Assembly (NCBI GenBank): GCA_002425185.1
Contig: DILT01000014.1
Span: forward strand, 62,001 to 126,000
Reading direction: 5' to 3'
Source of the DNA: Flammeovirgaceae bacterium UBA5585
GTDB taxonomy: Bacteria > Bacteroidota > Bacteroidia > Cytophagales > Cyclobacteriaceae
Length of the DNA: 64,000 nucleotides
The translations under genes were made by a program, and so were the position numbers. Shown here in pieces: positions 43,107-52,743 of the stretch (its first letter is position 1; each line of letters opens with the position of its first letter). The notes under the pieces are model-generated. The model did no database searches. It was not told the origin of the DNA and saw only the letters and a program-made list of their open reading frames with translations.

Positions 43107-44231
43107 TTGTCCATCGAACTTAAAGTCGTCACCCATCATAAAGCGCTTAAGGAATATATTTTTCTTCCCGAACGGCTTTATAAAAATGATAAGCGATGGG
43201 TACCCCCCATCTATGCCGATGAATGGGCCTTCCATGATCCAAAAAAGAATAAAGCCCTTGCGTATTCCGATGTAATACGGGTGCTTGCGTTTTGTGAAAA
43301 CGTAATCGTGGGGCGCATTATGGGCATTATCCACCACCGCTATAATGAATTACATGCAGAGAAAACAGCTCGTTTTTACAACCTCGACTGCCTGAACGAA
43401 CCTGCGGTAGCGCATGCCCTTATTACCTACATTGAAAACTGGGCCCGCACCAAAGGAATGAACAAAATCATTGGCCCGTTTGGCTTTTCCGATAAAGATC
43501 CACAAGGGTTTCAAATTGAAGGCTTTGAATTTTTACCGGTGCTGGCCACGCCCACCAACCCCCGCTACCTGCCCGAACTGGTAACCCAACTTAGCTATGA
43601 AAAAGAGGTGGATTGTGTTTCCTATCAAATGGATATATCCAACGTAATTCCGGATTCATATAAAGAAATATACGCCCGAATGATCAACCGAACTTCCCTT
43701 CGGGTGGTTGAGTTCAAGTCGAAGCGTGGATTAAAGCCATACATACTTCCTGTTTTACGCCTGGTTAACGAAGCATATGCACCCATTTTTGGCTTTACCC
43801 CCATGAGTGAAGAAGAAATGAGAAAATTTGCCGCGCAATACCTGCCCATACTGGACCCTGAGTTTGTGAAAGTGGTGATTGACGATACTGAAAGGCTAAT
43901 CGCCTTTGTAGTGGCCATGCCGGAGATGAGCATCGGAATACAAAAAGCAAAAGGCCGACTTTTTCCTTTTGGCTTCCTCTATGTTTTACAAGCTATGCGA
44001 AAAACAAAACAACTTAACCTTTTACTGGGCGCCATAAAAGAAGGATACCGCAGAACCGGTGTGAGTGTATTGCTTGGTAAAGCTATGCTTGAAACAGCTT
44101 CCCGAAGGGGTTTTGAAATTATGGACAGCCACCTGATACTGGAAACCAATTTGCCCATGCGTGGTGAATGTGAAAAATTAAACGGGCGTATTTGCAAGCG
44201 CTACCGGATTTTCAGAAAATATTTATCTTAG
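43107..44231 (+). CDS. Acyltransferase-like (GNAT-fold) protein
   Basis: A 374-residue protein with a TTG start. The opening (PERLYKNDKRWVPP, then VIVGRIMGIIHHRYNEL) and the centre (IIGPFGFSDKDPQGFQIEG) match a bacterial family with an acetyl-CoA N-acyltransferase-like fold, apparently two GNAT-like halves. The activity is unknown. A TTG start fits the family beginning, since the next Met is far inside at the YADEWAF/IIH region. Confidence 0.6.
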   Translation: MSIELKVVTHHKALKEYIFLPERLYKNDKRWVPPIYADEWAFHDPKKNKALAYSDVIRVLAFCENVIVGRIMGIIHHRYNELHAEKTARFYNLDCLNEPAVAHALITYIENWARTKGMNKIIGPFGFSDKDPQGFQIEGFEFLPVLATPTNPRYLPELVTQLSYEKEVDCVSYQMDISNVIPDSYKEIYARMINRTSLRVVEFKSKRGLKPYILPVLRLVNEAYAPIFGFTPMSEEEMRKFAAQYLPILDPEFVKVVIDDTERLIAFVVAMPEMSIGIQKAKGRLFPFGFLYVLQAMRKTKQLNLLLGAIKEGYRRTGVSVLLGKAMLETASRRGFEIMDSHLILETNLPMRGECEKLNGRICKRYRIFRKYLS

Positions 44232-44262
44232 TCTTAGCCGTCAACTTTAAATAAAAAAAATT

Positions 44263-45255
44263 ATGCGATTGATCTTCTTCCCCGGACTACTTCTAATTGT
44301 AATCATTGGATGTAACCCAGCTGTTAAAAAAACTATCGGATCCATTGAGCGATTGGATGCAGCACTCGATAACATTATTAGTATCGATGCACAAATTGAA
44401 ATTCTTGCTGAGGGGTTTGAATGGAGCGAGGGGCCCGTGTGGGTTGAATCGGAAAACATGTTGTTGTTTTCGGATGTACCTAAAAACATGATACACAAGT
44501 GGACCGAAGCAAATGGATTGAAGGACTATCTTACCCCATCGGGCTTCACCGGAACAGAAACAGAAAGAAGAGAACCAGGGTCGAACGGCTTGGTGCTGGA
44601 TGGCACCGGAAAGCTTGTTTTATGCCAGCATGGTGACAGGCGTATAGCAGTATTGAACGCTTCTCTTGCTGATCCAAAACCAGAATTCAGTACCCTGGCA
44701 GATCGCTACGATGGAAAAAAATTCAACAGCCCTAACGATGCCGCCTTCAGAGGAAACGATCTTTTCTTTACCGACCCTCCTTATGGATTACCGAAACAAG
44801 CCAACGACCCGACAAAAGAAATTCCGTTTCAGGGAGTCTATAAAGTAAGTGCTGCGGGAGACGTTACGTTGATGATTGATTCATTGACACGACCCAACGG
44901 TATCGCCTTTTTCCCTGATAACTCAACCTTTATCGTGGCCAATTCAGACCCCGGAAAAGCCATATGGTATCGGTACAGGCTTGATGAAAATGACTCCATC
45001 GTTCACGCCTCCATATTTTATGATGCTACTGAAAATACCAAAACAGAATCCGGCTTACCGGATGGTTTAAAAATTGACCAGCAGGGCAATGTTTTTGCCA
45101 CAGGCCCGGGAGGAGTTTGGATTTTTAGTTCAGACGGAAAAGCACTGGGAAAAATAAAATTACCCGTTCCCACAGCCAATTGCGCACTTTCAGCCGATCA
45201 GAAAACACTATACATTACGGCCGACATGTATTTGCTTCGCGTGAAGCTTCAGTAA
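44263..45255 (+). CDS. SMP-30/gluconolactonase family lipoprotein
   Basis: A 330-residue exported protein with a lipobox (Ile-Ile-Gly-Cys17) and a six-bladed propeller like SMP-30 and gluconolactonases. Motifs include EGPVWVESENMLLFSDVP, KFNSPNDAAF, FFTDPPYGLP and RPNGIAFFPD, with the Glu, Asn and Asp metal ligands of the family. It probably hydrolyses a sugar lactone or related ester in the periplasm. Confidence 0.9.
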   Translation: MRLIFFPGLLLIVIIGCNPAVKKTIGSIERLDAALDNIISIDAQIEILAEGFEWSEGPVWVESENMLLFSDVPKNMIHKWTEANGLKDYLTPSGFTGTETERREPGSNGLVLDGTGKLVLCQHGDRRIAVLNASLADPKPEFSTLADRYDGKKFNSPNDAAFRGNDLFFTDPPYGLPKQANDPTKEIPFQGVYKVSAAGDVTLMIDSLTRPNGIAFFPDNSTFIVANSDPGKAIWYRYRLDENDSIVHASIFYDATENTKTESGLPDGLKIDQQGNVFATGPGGVWIFSSDGKALGKIKLPVPTANCALSADQKTLYITADMYLLRVKLQ

Positions 45256-45270
45256 ACCGATAAAAAATCA

Positions 45271-45516
45271 GTGAAAATTTTAATTGACATTATTGGCTGG
45301 ATCGGTTCCGTTATGGTCATTGCTGCCTATGGCTTAAACAGTTACCAGAAAATAAAATCTGACTCACTGGTATTTCTATTGTTAAACATGGTTGGAGGAG
45401 TTTTTCTGATTATTTACTCCGTGTACTATACGGCCTATGCCAACACCTTTATTAATGTGGTGTGGGTGATCATCGCAATTCCTGCTATCGTTCAACTTAT
45501 CCGGAAGAAAAAATAA
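45271..45516 (+). CDS. Small CBU_0592-like membrane protein
   Basis: An 81-residue protein with a GTG start and three hydrophobic helices (about 3-22, 32-51, 56-76). The pattern IGWIGSVMVIAAYGLNSYQK with FLLLNMVGGVFLIIYS resembles the CBU_0592 membrane protein family of unknown function. Its stop shares one base with the start of the cation transporter, so they are coupled. Confidence 0.75.
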   Translation: MKILIDIIGWIGSVMVIAAYGLNSYQKIKSDSLVFLLLNMVGGVFLIIYSVYYTAYANTFINVVWVIIAIPAIVQLIRKKK

Positions 45517-46505
45517 TGCTTCCTGCACAGCAAAATATTAACGTTCAAAAATGGGTTGCGTTTTTTTCATCGCTGTTGCTGATTACAAAAATGCTGGCGT
45601 ATTTCCTTACGGGATCGGTAGCGATATTAACCGATGCACTGGAAAGTATTGTTAACGTGGTGGCCGGATTTCTCGGACTTTACAGTTTGTACCTCTCTGC
45701 CAAACCACGCGATGCCGATCATCCGTACGGTCATGGTAAGGTAGAATTTCTGTCTGCGGCCCTCGAAGGAAGCATGATTTTTATTGCCGGGCTTTTGATC
45801 ATTTATGAAGCCGTTAAAAACCTGATAACGCCCTCGCCCATTCAACAACTTGATATGGGCATGATACTGATTGGCGCCACGGCAGGCATAAACCTGGCCA
45901 TGGGGTTGTGGTGCATTCGCACCGGTCGAAAAAATAATTCACTGGCCCTTCAGGCCAGCGGCAAACATTTATTAAGCGACACCTACTCTACACTGGGTAT
46001 ACTGGTGGGGCTTTTCCTGATTTTTGTAACCGATATTCAATGGCTGGACAGCGCAGTGGCAATACTCTTCAGCATAATCATTCTGTTTACCGGGTATAAA
46101 ATTGTACGATCATCGCTGGCGGGCATTATGGATGAGCGTGACATGGAACTGCTGACGCGAATGGTTGCCATGCTGAATGCCAACCGTAAGGAAAATTGGA
46201 TTGACTTGCACAATATGCGCATCATAAAATATGGATCAACCCTTCACCTCGACTGTCACCTTACCGTACCCTGGTACCTTAATGTACATGAAGCCCATAA
46301 TGAGATTGATGCCCTCGCCTCACTGGTACGGAAAGAATTCGGTGAATCGCTGGAACTGTTTGTTCACTCCGATGGCTGCCTTGATTTCTCCTGCCGCATA
46401 TGCAGTAAAGCTGATTGTACGGTGCGTAAGCATGCAGTTGAAAAACGTATTGAGTGGACAGTAGAAAACATGGTGAGCAATAAAAAGCATGAAGTAAATA
46501 CATGA
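45516..46505 (+). CDS. Cation diffusion facilitator metal transporter
   Basis: A 329-residue CDF transporter that exports divalent metal ions in exchange for protons. It has six helices, the TM2 signature DALESIVNVVAGFLGLYSLY, the loop DADHPYGHGKVEFLSA, and a C-terminal metal-chaperone-like domain. The tail has a Cys cluster (FSCRICSKADC). The ATG at 45516 overlaps the stop of the small membrane protein by one base. An upstream Met at 45462 would run inside that gene and is rejected. Confidence 0.9.
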   Translation: MLPAQQNINVQKWVAFFSSLLLITKMLAYFLTGSVAILTDALESIVNVVAGFLGLYSLYLSAKPRDADHPYGHGKVEFLSAALEGSMIFIAGLLIIYEAVKNLITPSPIQQLDMGMILIGATAGINLAMGLWCIRTGRKNNSLALQASGKHLLSDTYSTLGILVGLFLIFVTDIQWLDSAVAILFSIIILFTGYKIVRSSLAGIMDERDMELLTRMVAMLNANRKENWIDLHNMRIIKYGSTLHLDCHLTVPWYLNVHEAHNEIDALASLVRKEFGESLELFVHSDGCLDFSCRICSKADCTVRKHAVEKRIEWTVENMVSNKKHEVNT

Positions 46506-46514
46506 ATTTAAATT

Positions 46515-46572
46515 GACAGCCTGAGCCTGTCGAAGAATGTCAGCCTGAGCCTGTCGAAGGCTGCAGGCTGAC
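46515..46572. repeat. Tandem GCCTGAGCCTGTCGAAG repeat and hairpin
   Basis: Two copies of a 21-base unit (46515-46535 and 46539-46559, differing at the second base) are followed by AGGCTGAC (46565-46572), which pairs with GTCAGCCT (46539-46546). The repeat belongs to a widespread family with the core CTGAG-CTGTCGAAG. Lying between convergent genes, the hairpin may work as a terminator for both. Confidence 0.75.
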
Positions 46573-46594
46573 AATCAATAATTAACACACCTTT

Positions 46595-48478
46595 CTATTT
46601 CGCTATCCAGGTATTATTCTTCCCATCGGCATCACCGTTGGTAGGAACAGTCAGTTGCACGGATTTGATTTTCTTTTTACCGGCATTCACTTTATGGTTA
46701 TAAAGCTTTGAAGTCTTCCATACTGCCGGGTTGACATCCTGTGTTGTTGTGGTGCCATCGTCAAATGTTACGGTTACACTAAAGGCAAGCGGCCGGCCTC
46801 CCTTATTTTCGATAGTAACAATATTGTTCTTCACTTCATTAATACCTACATCCATATAGCCCCAATCGAAATACCACTTGTTCCAGAACCAGTTTAAGTC
46901 CTGACCGGAAACCCGGTTGAACGTAAACATGAAATCATACGGAGTTGGATGCTTGTGTTTCCATTCATTCATGTAGGCATGAAGGCATTTTAAAAACAAA
47001 TCTTTACCTAATAACTGATATAAAGACACATAAGAATACGACCCAACCGTATATGAATTAAGTCCGCTGCCTTCAGCAATATGCGAGGGTACCATAATGG
47101 GCAGCACCCGCTGTGAGCCCAGATAGGGCTGATCCCAATTACCGGCTGGGAATAAGGGATCAATAAAATATTCTGAAAAGCTGGCAAAACCTTCGTCCAT
47201 CCAGGCATACTTCTTTTCATTAATGCCCATCATAAACGGAAAATACATGTGACACATTTCATGCAGCGTTAAGCCAAGTTGCGCATCCTTATCACTTACC
47301 TTCTTGCCCGTCCACTGTTCGATCATAGCACCCGACATTTCCTGATCGTTGGCCATGCCCGGAAACTCCATACCTCCCCCTTCAAGTCCATTAAAGATGG
47401 TAAAGTGTTTATACGGAAAGGGGTACACTGGAAATTTCGTATGAAATACTTTTAATGATTCCTGAATTGCCTCCAGCACAGCGCCAAACTCAGGATGTGC
47501 CGTGGGGTAAGCTGTGTTTATAAAATACTCTCCCATGGCATCCTTATAGGAGCATGCATCCCAAACAAAATGATCGCTCAACGCAAAAGCAAAATCCGGA
47601 AAATCTTTAGCTGAATATTTCCACGTTAAACTTTTAGTTGAGGTTTTTTTGAAATCAGCTTCCGTTAAAATATTCACCGGTGTAGCACTGCTGCGTGCCC
47701 GCGCTAATCGGTCACGTGTGGCAGACGAGTAAACTTCCTCTGGATTTGAAGGGGCTACTGATGCCCACACCATAAAATTGTCGGGTACGGTAACTTCAAT
47801 TTCGTAATCGGAATAGTCATGGTAAAATTCAGTAGCAGCATCATAAACAATACGATCCCACGAATCTATATCATCCAATACAGCCATTTCAGGATACCAA
47901 TAGGCCACAAACATTGAAGTGCTGTCGATAGCACCGCTGCGCTCAAAACCTTTACCAGGAATAACATAGTTCCAGTTAATTTTCACTTCCAAGGAACCTT
48001 TAGGCGGGAGTGGTTTTTTTAAGCGAACGGTATAATTTGTTCCTCCATAAAACACCTCATCCCTGTTATTGATATCGTAGGTTTCATTGTCAACTACAAG
48101 TTTTTCAATAATTACCCCTTTATGATTCGCATCGGGTGTATTGCCACCACTGAAAAATCCTGCTTTCTTTGATTCAGGTTTATAATAGTCATGATAGGTG
48201 TGAAAGGTGGGGTTGCGAATGGTATCGGGTGTATTATTGAAATAGGTAATGATTGCTTCACCTTTCAATACTTTAGTACGCGGCTCGACCGTAGCTTTGA
48301 TCTTGTATATCGATCGGTTCTGCCAATAGGTTGGTGATACCGTGCCATCCAACTTCCGCGTTCCTTTTTCATAAGCCTTTTGAAACTCGATGGGCATATA
48401 CAGCCCGGATGGTTTTGTTTGGGCGTCAGCGATATAACCACTAACGGCAAACAGAAGTAAGAATATTCGTGATTTCAT
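46595..48478 (-). CDS. M1 family metallopeptidase
   Basis: A 627-residue exported zinc aminopeptidase-like protein. There is a signal peptide (to about 19), an N-terminal beta domain, and the gluzincin site HEMCHMYFPF with the distal Glu in WMDEGFASFSEYF. The aminopeptidase exopeptidase motif appears as GLEGGGMEFPGM (compare GAMEN-type motifs). The C-terminal domain is beta-rich. It probably degrades peptides in the periplasm or outside the cell. Confidence 0.92.
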   Translation of the reverse strand: MKSRIFLLLFAVSGYIADAQTKPSGLYMPIEFQKAYEKGTRKLDGTVSPTYWQNRSIYKIKATVEPRTKVLKGEAIITYFNNTPDTIRNPTFHTYHDYYKPESKKAGFFSGGNTPDANHKGVIIEKLVVDNETYDINNRDEVFYGGTNYTVRLKKPLPPKGSLEVKINWNYVIPGKGFERSGAIDSTSMFVAYWYPEMAVLDDIDSWDRIVYDAATEFYHDYSDYEIEVTVPDNFMVWASVAPSNPEEVYSSATRDRLARARSSATPVNILTEADFKKTSTKSLTWKYSAKDFPDFAFALSDHFVWDACSYKDAMGEYFINTAYPTAHPEFGAVLEAIQESLKVFHTKFPVYPFPYKHFTIFNGLEGGGMEFPGMANDQEMSGAMIEQWTGKKVSDKDAQLGLTLHEMCHMYFPFMMGINEKKYAWMDEGFASFSEYFIDPLFPAGNWDQPYLGSQRVLPIMVPSHIAEGSGLNSYTVGSYSYVSLYQLLGKDLFLKCLHAYMNEWKHKHPTPYDFMFTFNRVSGQDLNWFWNKWYFDWGYMDVGINEVKNNIVTIENKGGRPLAFSVTVTFDDGTTTTQDVNPAVWKTSKLYNHKVNAGKKKIKSVQLTVPTNGDADGKNNTWIAK

Positions 48479-48502
48479 TGATACAGGGTTAGTTTATTAA
48501 GG

Positions 48503-48534
48503 CAAGTATACGGACTTCTCCCTAAAAGGTTAAA
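48503..48534 (-). promoter_or_regulatory. Possible promoter of the M1 peptidase gene
   Basis: On the minus strand TTTA (complement of 48531-48534) is followed after 20 bases by TATACTTG (complement of 48503-48510), one mismatch from TAnnTTTG. It leaves a leader of about 15-20 bases before the ATG. Confidence 0.35.
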
Positions 48535-48589
48535 TTCAAATAAAAATTGTTTCCATTTTGAGAACTTAATGGTAACTTTACTTGTCGCT

Positions 48590-48886
48590 ATGAAACGAAT
48601 ACTTGCAAAAAGTACGCTTAAGAACTTCTGGGAAAAGCATAACGGTACAGAGCAGTATTTAAAAACATGGTTTGACACTGTAAAAAAAGCAAATTGGAAA
48701 TCGCCAAAAGACGTTAAAGCAACCTATGGAACAGCTAGCATTATCGCCAATAACCGGGTAGTCTTTAACATTAAAGGCAATTCCTATCGCATTGTAGCAA
48801 AGATAAATTATGACCGAGGTTGGATTTTTATCAGGTTTATAGGAACCCATAAGGAATATGATAAAATTGATGCTAATACTATTTAA
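48590..48886 (+). CDS. higB: HigB family mRNA interferase toxin
   Basis: A 98-residue toxin of the HigB family that cleaves mRNA on ribosomes. Recognisable parts are the opening MKRILAKSTLKNFW, RVVFNIKGNSYRIVAKINY and FIRFIGTHKEYDKID. The ATG at 48590 fits the family. An earlier Met at 48569 adds seven residues. The antitoxin gene follows after three bases, the toxin-first order typical of higBA. Confidence 0.92.
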   Translation: MKRILAKSTLKNFWEKHNGTEQYLKTWFDTVKKANWKSPKDVKATYGTASIIANNRVVFNIKGNSYRIVAKINYDRGWIFIRFIGTHKEYDKIDANTI

Positions 48887-48889
48887 GCT

Positions 48890-49258
48890 ATGAACGTAAA
48901 ACCTATTAAAACTAAAAAGGAATACCAGGCTGCCCTCAAGGCACTTGAAGAAGTGTTTGATTCACCCGCCAATTCAAAAGAAGGTGATAAAGCTGAACTC
49001 TTGGCTATCCTTATAGAAGATTATGAGAATAAGCATTATGCCATTGATCCTCCTGATCCCATTGAAGCCATAAAAATCAGGATGGAAGAACTCAGCCTTT
49101 TACAAAAAGATATGGTAGGCATAATTGGTGAGAAAGGAAAAGTTTCAGAGATACTCAACAAAAAGAGAAAGTTGAATCTAGCAATGGTGCGGAAAATCCA
49201 CAAGCGATTAAATATATCACCAGAAGTTTTAATCAAAGACTACAAACTTCAGCCGTAA
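48890..49258 (+). CDS. higA: HigA family antitoxin
   Basis: A 122-residue helix-turn-helix antitoxin that binds HigB and represses the operon. The HTH runs from about 66 to 118: IKIRMEELSLLQKDMVGIIG, KVSEILNKKRKLNLAMVRKI and LNISPEVLIKDY. The acidic N-terminal part probably contacts the toxin. It ends six bases before the convergent reductase gene. Confidence 0.92.
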   Translation: MNVKPIKTKKEYQAALKALEEVFDSPANSKEGDKAELLAILIEDYENKHYAIDPPDPIEAIKIRMEELSLLQKDMVGIIGEKGKVSEILNKKRKLNLAMVRKIHKRLNISPEVLIKDYKLQP

Positions 49259-49264
49259 CAATCT

Positions 49265-50386
49265 TTATCCAATTTCAATCACCACATCATCCGTCATCGG
49301 GTGACCTACGCAGGTTAATACATAACCTTCAGCACGTTCGGCTTGTGAAAGACCTTCTTCTTCGTCAAGCTTTACCGTTCCACTCAAGGCTTTTCCGCGG
49401 CAAGCGGTGCACAAACCACTCTGGCAGGAAAACGGAAGATCAATTCCTTTGTCGAGCGCTGTTTCCAGAATAGTACGCTTTGGCTCTACCAAAATTTTGT
49501 ACTCATGGCCATCGTAGCGAATGGTAACCTCACGCGCTTTGTTTTCGGAAGGCGTAGATACTGCTTCTTGTTTTTTATCCTTATCAATAGTGCCTTGTAC
49601 AAAACTCTCTTTAAAAATCTTTTCCTGTGGGATGCTATGTTCGGCCAGTAATGTCTCAACATTTTTCATCATACCTTCCGGTCCACACATGAGGTATGTA
49701 GTTTTTTCAAAACCCCAGGCGGGTATGCGTTCAAATAATTTCTTAAGCATATCCGGATTCAATAAGCCAGAGTAGCCTTGCCAGTTCATAGGGGCATTGT
49801 CGAGAATATGAATGACATGCAGTCTGCCCTGGTAGTTAGTTTCCCATTTCGCCAGTTCATCTTTAAAAATTATACTGTCGATATCGCGATTGCAATAAAT
49901 GAGTGAAGCAATGCTGTCAGGCTCTTGTGTAAGCAGGCTTTTAATATGCGAAAGCATGGGTGTAATACCCGAACCACCGGCAAACATTACCAGGTGACGC
50001 TTACGGTCTTTGCCGAATTCGGTTGTAAAGTGACCCATCGGCTCCATGATTTTAAGCGTATCCCCAGCTTTTAAATTATCCGCAAGCCAGTTGGACATTA
50101 ATCCATTATCAACACGCTTTACGGTAACGGCCAGATCATCATCAACAAAAGGTGAAGAACAGAGCGAATAGGCCCTGCGCACTTCTTTCCCGTTAACCGG
50201 CACAATTAAGGTTAAAAACTGCCCTGATTTGTAGTCGATTTTACCGGAAGCCGGTTGTTCAAAAATAATAGAAATAGCATCCTTCGTTTCCTGTACAACG
50301 GCCTTTACTTTCAACTCAAAATAATGCGGTCCGCCCTGAGGGGGGATTTCTTTCTTCTCGCTCTTCTTAAAAAACCCGAATGCCAT
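49265..50386 (-). CDS. PaaE-like ferredoxin-type reductase
   Basis: A 373-residue flavoprotein that moves electrons from NAD(P)H through FAD to a C-terminal [2Fe-2S] ferredoxin domain. Motifs: RRAYSLCSSP (FAD), FAGGSGITPMLSHI (NAD(P)), YLMCGPEGMM, and LPFSCQSGLCTACRG with a later LTCVGHP. It resembles PaaE of the phenylacetyl-CoA epoxidase, but no paaABCD genes are in the window, so the partner oxygenase is unknown. Confidence 0.9.
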   Translation of the reverse strand: MAFGFFKKSEKKEIPPQGGPHYFELKVKAVVQETKDAISIIFEQPASGKIDYKSGQFLTLIVPVNGKEVRRAYSLCSSPFVDDDLAVTVKRVDNGLMSNWLADNLKAGDTLKIMEPMGHFTTEFGKDRKRHLVMFAGGSGITPMLSHIKSLLTQEPDSIASLIYCNRDIDSIIFKDELAKWETNYQGRLHVIHILDNAPMNWQGYSGLLNPDMLKKLFERIPAWGFEKTTYLMCGPEGMMKNVETLLAEHSIPQEKIFKESFVQGTIDKDKKQEAVSTPSENKAREVTIRYDGHEYKILVEPKRTILETALDKGIDLPFSCQSGLCTACRGKALSGTVKLDEEEGLSQAERAEGYVLTCVGHPMTDDVVIEIG

Positions 50387-50434
50387 GATGTAGAATAATT
50401 AGGTGGCAAAAATAATGATAAACTGCCTGCCAAT

Positions 50435-52705
50435 CTAAATATTCAACCAATAGGTTAGTTTGAACACCAACGCCCTGTTTTTGGTTTTTAAATGCTGGGG
50501 CAGGTAGTTTTCTGTGTATACAACAAAAAAGTCGGAAGCAGGTTTATACCGCCACTGAAAACGGGCATTCAGGTTAATGTTATCCGCGAGGTTGTTGTAT
50601 TGAACAAAGGTTGTCAGAAATATCTTATCGGTAAAGGTTAGGTCAATACGCGGGCCTATAAGAAATAGCTTTTCTTTTCCGTACTCATTCGGCAAGTCGA
50701 TGGCATTATAATCATACCGGATGGCCACACTACCAATAGGCTGATAGCGGTAGTTAAGTGACCCATTAATATTAAAGAGTTTACCGTTATAAAATCCACC
50801 ATAGTTTACTTCGGCTGAATAGTTAAAAATTTTTCGCTGATCAGATTGGTATTCAGCGCTTACACTCGACCATGTATAATTTTCACCCGCGAGAAAAGAA
50901 CTATACTGTTCGTTATCAATCGGATTAAACGTATTGGTAAGTTTTTGATAGGTAAGATCATATGAAAACTCAAGGCCGGATGTATTCAAAAAACTAAATC
51001 CATAGCCAATGCCTAAGCTTTTATCCGTAACGATTCCACCCGGAATTCGCGTTACTTCGGCACTTAGGTATGGTCCCATTCGCACTATGTGCTTATGTTT
51101 CGGATAAAAAATACCTTCAATATTTATAAAAGAATTCTGAAAGCCGGGATACACGCCACGGGCCGGAACAAAGCCGGCTTCAGCATTGTAATTCTCCTGA
51201 ATAAATGATTCACCATACATAGCCTGAAAATTTCGGCTTCTGAAATTAACAAAGGCTAAACCCGACTGATTTTTTCCTTCGAGGTGGGGATCAAAAGAGG
51301 CGCTGTAAAAAAAACTTCCCGACCACCGATTATCTGAGCTGAGTAATTCCAGGTCAGCGGTAATCACCCGGTTGTAATTATTCAGCACCCAGGTGGTATC
51401 ATTATTATTAACTCTTGGTTGCCACAATTCACGGTTAAAGTATTTCATGCTATCCAATCGCGACACGCCTAACGATTGCTTATCCACGTACGTAACTGCA
51501 ATATTGGATTGCTTCCAGAAATTTCGCTGTAGCGTAGCCACCGTATACAACTGGTTTGGGAGGCCCAAGGTCTCCTTTTCCTGGGTAAGCATATTGAGTG
51601 TGCTTACACGCCAATCTTTATTAATAGAGCCACTAAGTCTTGCACCATAAACTATCGGAACCTGCTGAATGGAGCCAGCTGTGTCGCGCGTTAGTCCCAC
51701 CCTTCTGCTAAAAAAAGGTCGGGCACTCGGATAACCAGCCTGATCAAACAGGTCGCTGTTTTCCAGAAAAAATTGCCTGCGTTCAGGAAAGCGAAACTCA
51801 AACCGTGTGAGGTTAATTACCTGGCGATCTACCTCCACCTGAGAGAAGTCTGGATTTACCGTTAAATCCAGGTTAAGGGAAGGTGTTATGCCAATCTTGG
51901 CATCGAATCCAACATTCAAATCAGAAGATCTTTTTAAAGGACCAGCTTGTTTGTCGACAGACGAAAGACCCGCAATGTAGGGTATGATTGAGATGTTTGT
52001 GACGGCCTGCGGTGAGGGGTCTTCCCAAACCAACTGACCTGAGTACCCAAAAGAGCCGGAATCAAATTGAATGGGTACGGCTATCCAAGTACTCGATAAA
52101 TTACGCTTTCTATCCCACCGGTTAAAATTGATGTTCCACTCCATCAGGTTACTTTTAAAGCGAAAACTTTTAAACGGTATAGCTATTTCGGCAATCCACC
52201 GATCGCTGTATTTCTCAACATGGCTGTACCATTTGTTATCCCAAGTGGCACTAAAACTATCACCACTGGTACCGCCTCCTGAAATAGTGCCTTCCATTTG
52301 CACCCCCCGCGGGGTAATCACAAAAAAGAATCCGTTAATGCGATCATTGTATGGCCCTACGGTAAAACCAACATTATCATTATTCTCGTAATCAAAATCG
52401 CGCCTGAGGGATTGCACAATCTCGGGTGTCTGATCATCGAAACAAACAAAAGACACATAAAAATTATGATCGTCAAACGTCAGGCGGGCCTCTGTTTGGA
52501 ACGGAGCAAAGGTGGTGTCTACCGGAAAATTCAGGTAAAAATCTTTCGCCACGGCAGCCTTAACCCAATCTGGTTCATCCAGTTTACCGTCAAGTGTAAT
52601 GGTGCCGAGTGCTTTTCGTATCGGCAATTCCATACCCGGCTTGTTCTGGCCTATGCAGGTCATTGACAGAACCAGTAGTACAAAAATGCCGGACAGGTTT
52701 TTCAT
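50435..52705 (-). CDS. DUF5916 family outer membrane protein (second copy)
   Basis: A 756-residue protein with a signal peptide, a family 9-like carbohydrate-binding domain (ITLDGKLDEPDWVKA, GVQMEGTISGGG, EIAIPFKSFRFK), the hallmark PDFSQVEVDRQVINLTRFEF with FPERRQFFLENSDLF, and a terminal aromatic strand (KLTYWLNI). It is a clear paralog of the protein at 37813-40038. Export to the outer membrane is likely. The ligand is unknown. Confidence 0.88.
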   Translation of the reverse strand: MKNLSGIFVLLVLSMTCIGQNKPGMELPIRKALGTITLDGKLDEPDWVKAAVAKDFYLNFPVDTTFAPFQTEARLTFDDHNFYVSFVCFDDQTPEIVQSLRRDFDYENNDNVGFTVGPYNDRINGFFFVITPRGVQMEGTISGGGTSGDSFSATWDNKWYSHVEKYSDRWIAEIAIPFKSFRFKSNLMEWNINFNRWDRKRNLSSTWIAVPIQFDSGSFGYSGQLVWEDPSPQAVTNISIIPYIAGLSSVDKQAGPLKRSSDLNVGFDAKIGITPSLNLDLTVNPDFSQVEVDRQVINLTRFEFRFPERRQFFLENSDLFDQAGYPSARPFFSRRVGLTRDTAGSIQQVPIVYGARLSGSINKDWRVSTLNMLTQEKETLGLPNQLYTVATLQRNFWKQSNIAVTYVDKQSLGVSRLDSMKYFNRELWQPRVNNNDTTWVLNNYNRVITADLELLSSDNRWSGSFFYSASFDPHLEGKNQSGLAFVNFRSRNFQAMYGESFIQENYNAEAGFVPARGVYPGFQNSFINIEGIFYPKHKHIVRMGPYLSAEVTRIPGGIVTDKSLGIGYGFSFLNTSGLEFSYDLTYQKLTNTFNPIDNEQYSSFLAGENYTWSSVSAEYQSDQRKIFNYSAEVNYGGFYNGKLFNINGSLNYRYQPIGSVAIRYDYNAIDLPNEYGKEKLFLIGPRIDLTFTDKIFLTTFVQYNNLADNINLNARFQWRYKPASDFFVVYTENYLPQHLKTKNRALVFKLTYWLNI

Positions 52706-52743
52706 GGCGGGGGCGAAACTATAAAAATGCCGATAAATTTACA

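Noticed and set aside
48569..48590. Earlier start for the toxin gene at 48569
   Set aside because: The seven added residues do not match the HigB family start, and the promoter-like TAACTTTA overlaps them.
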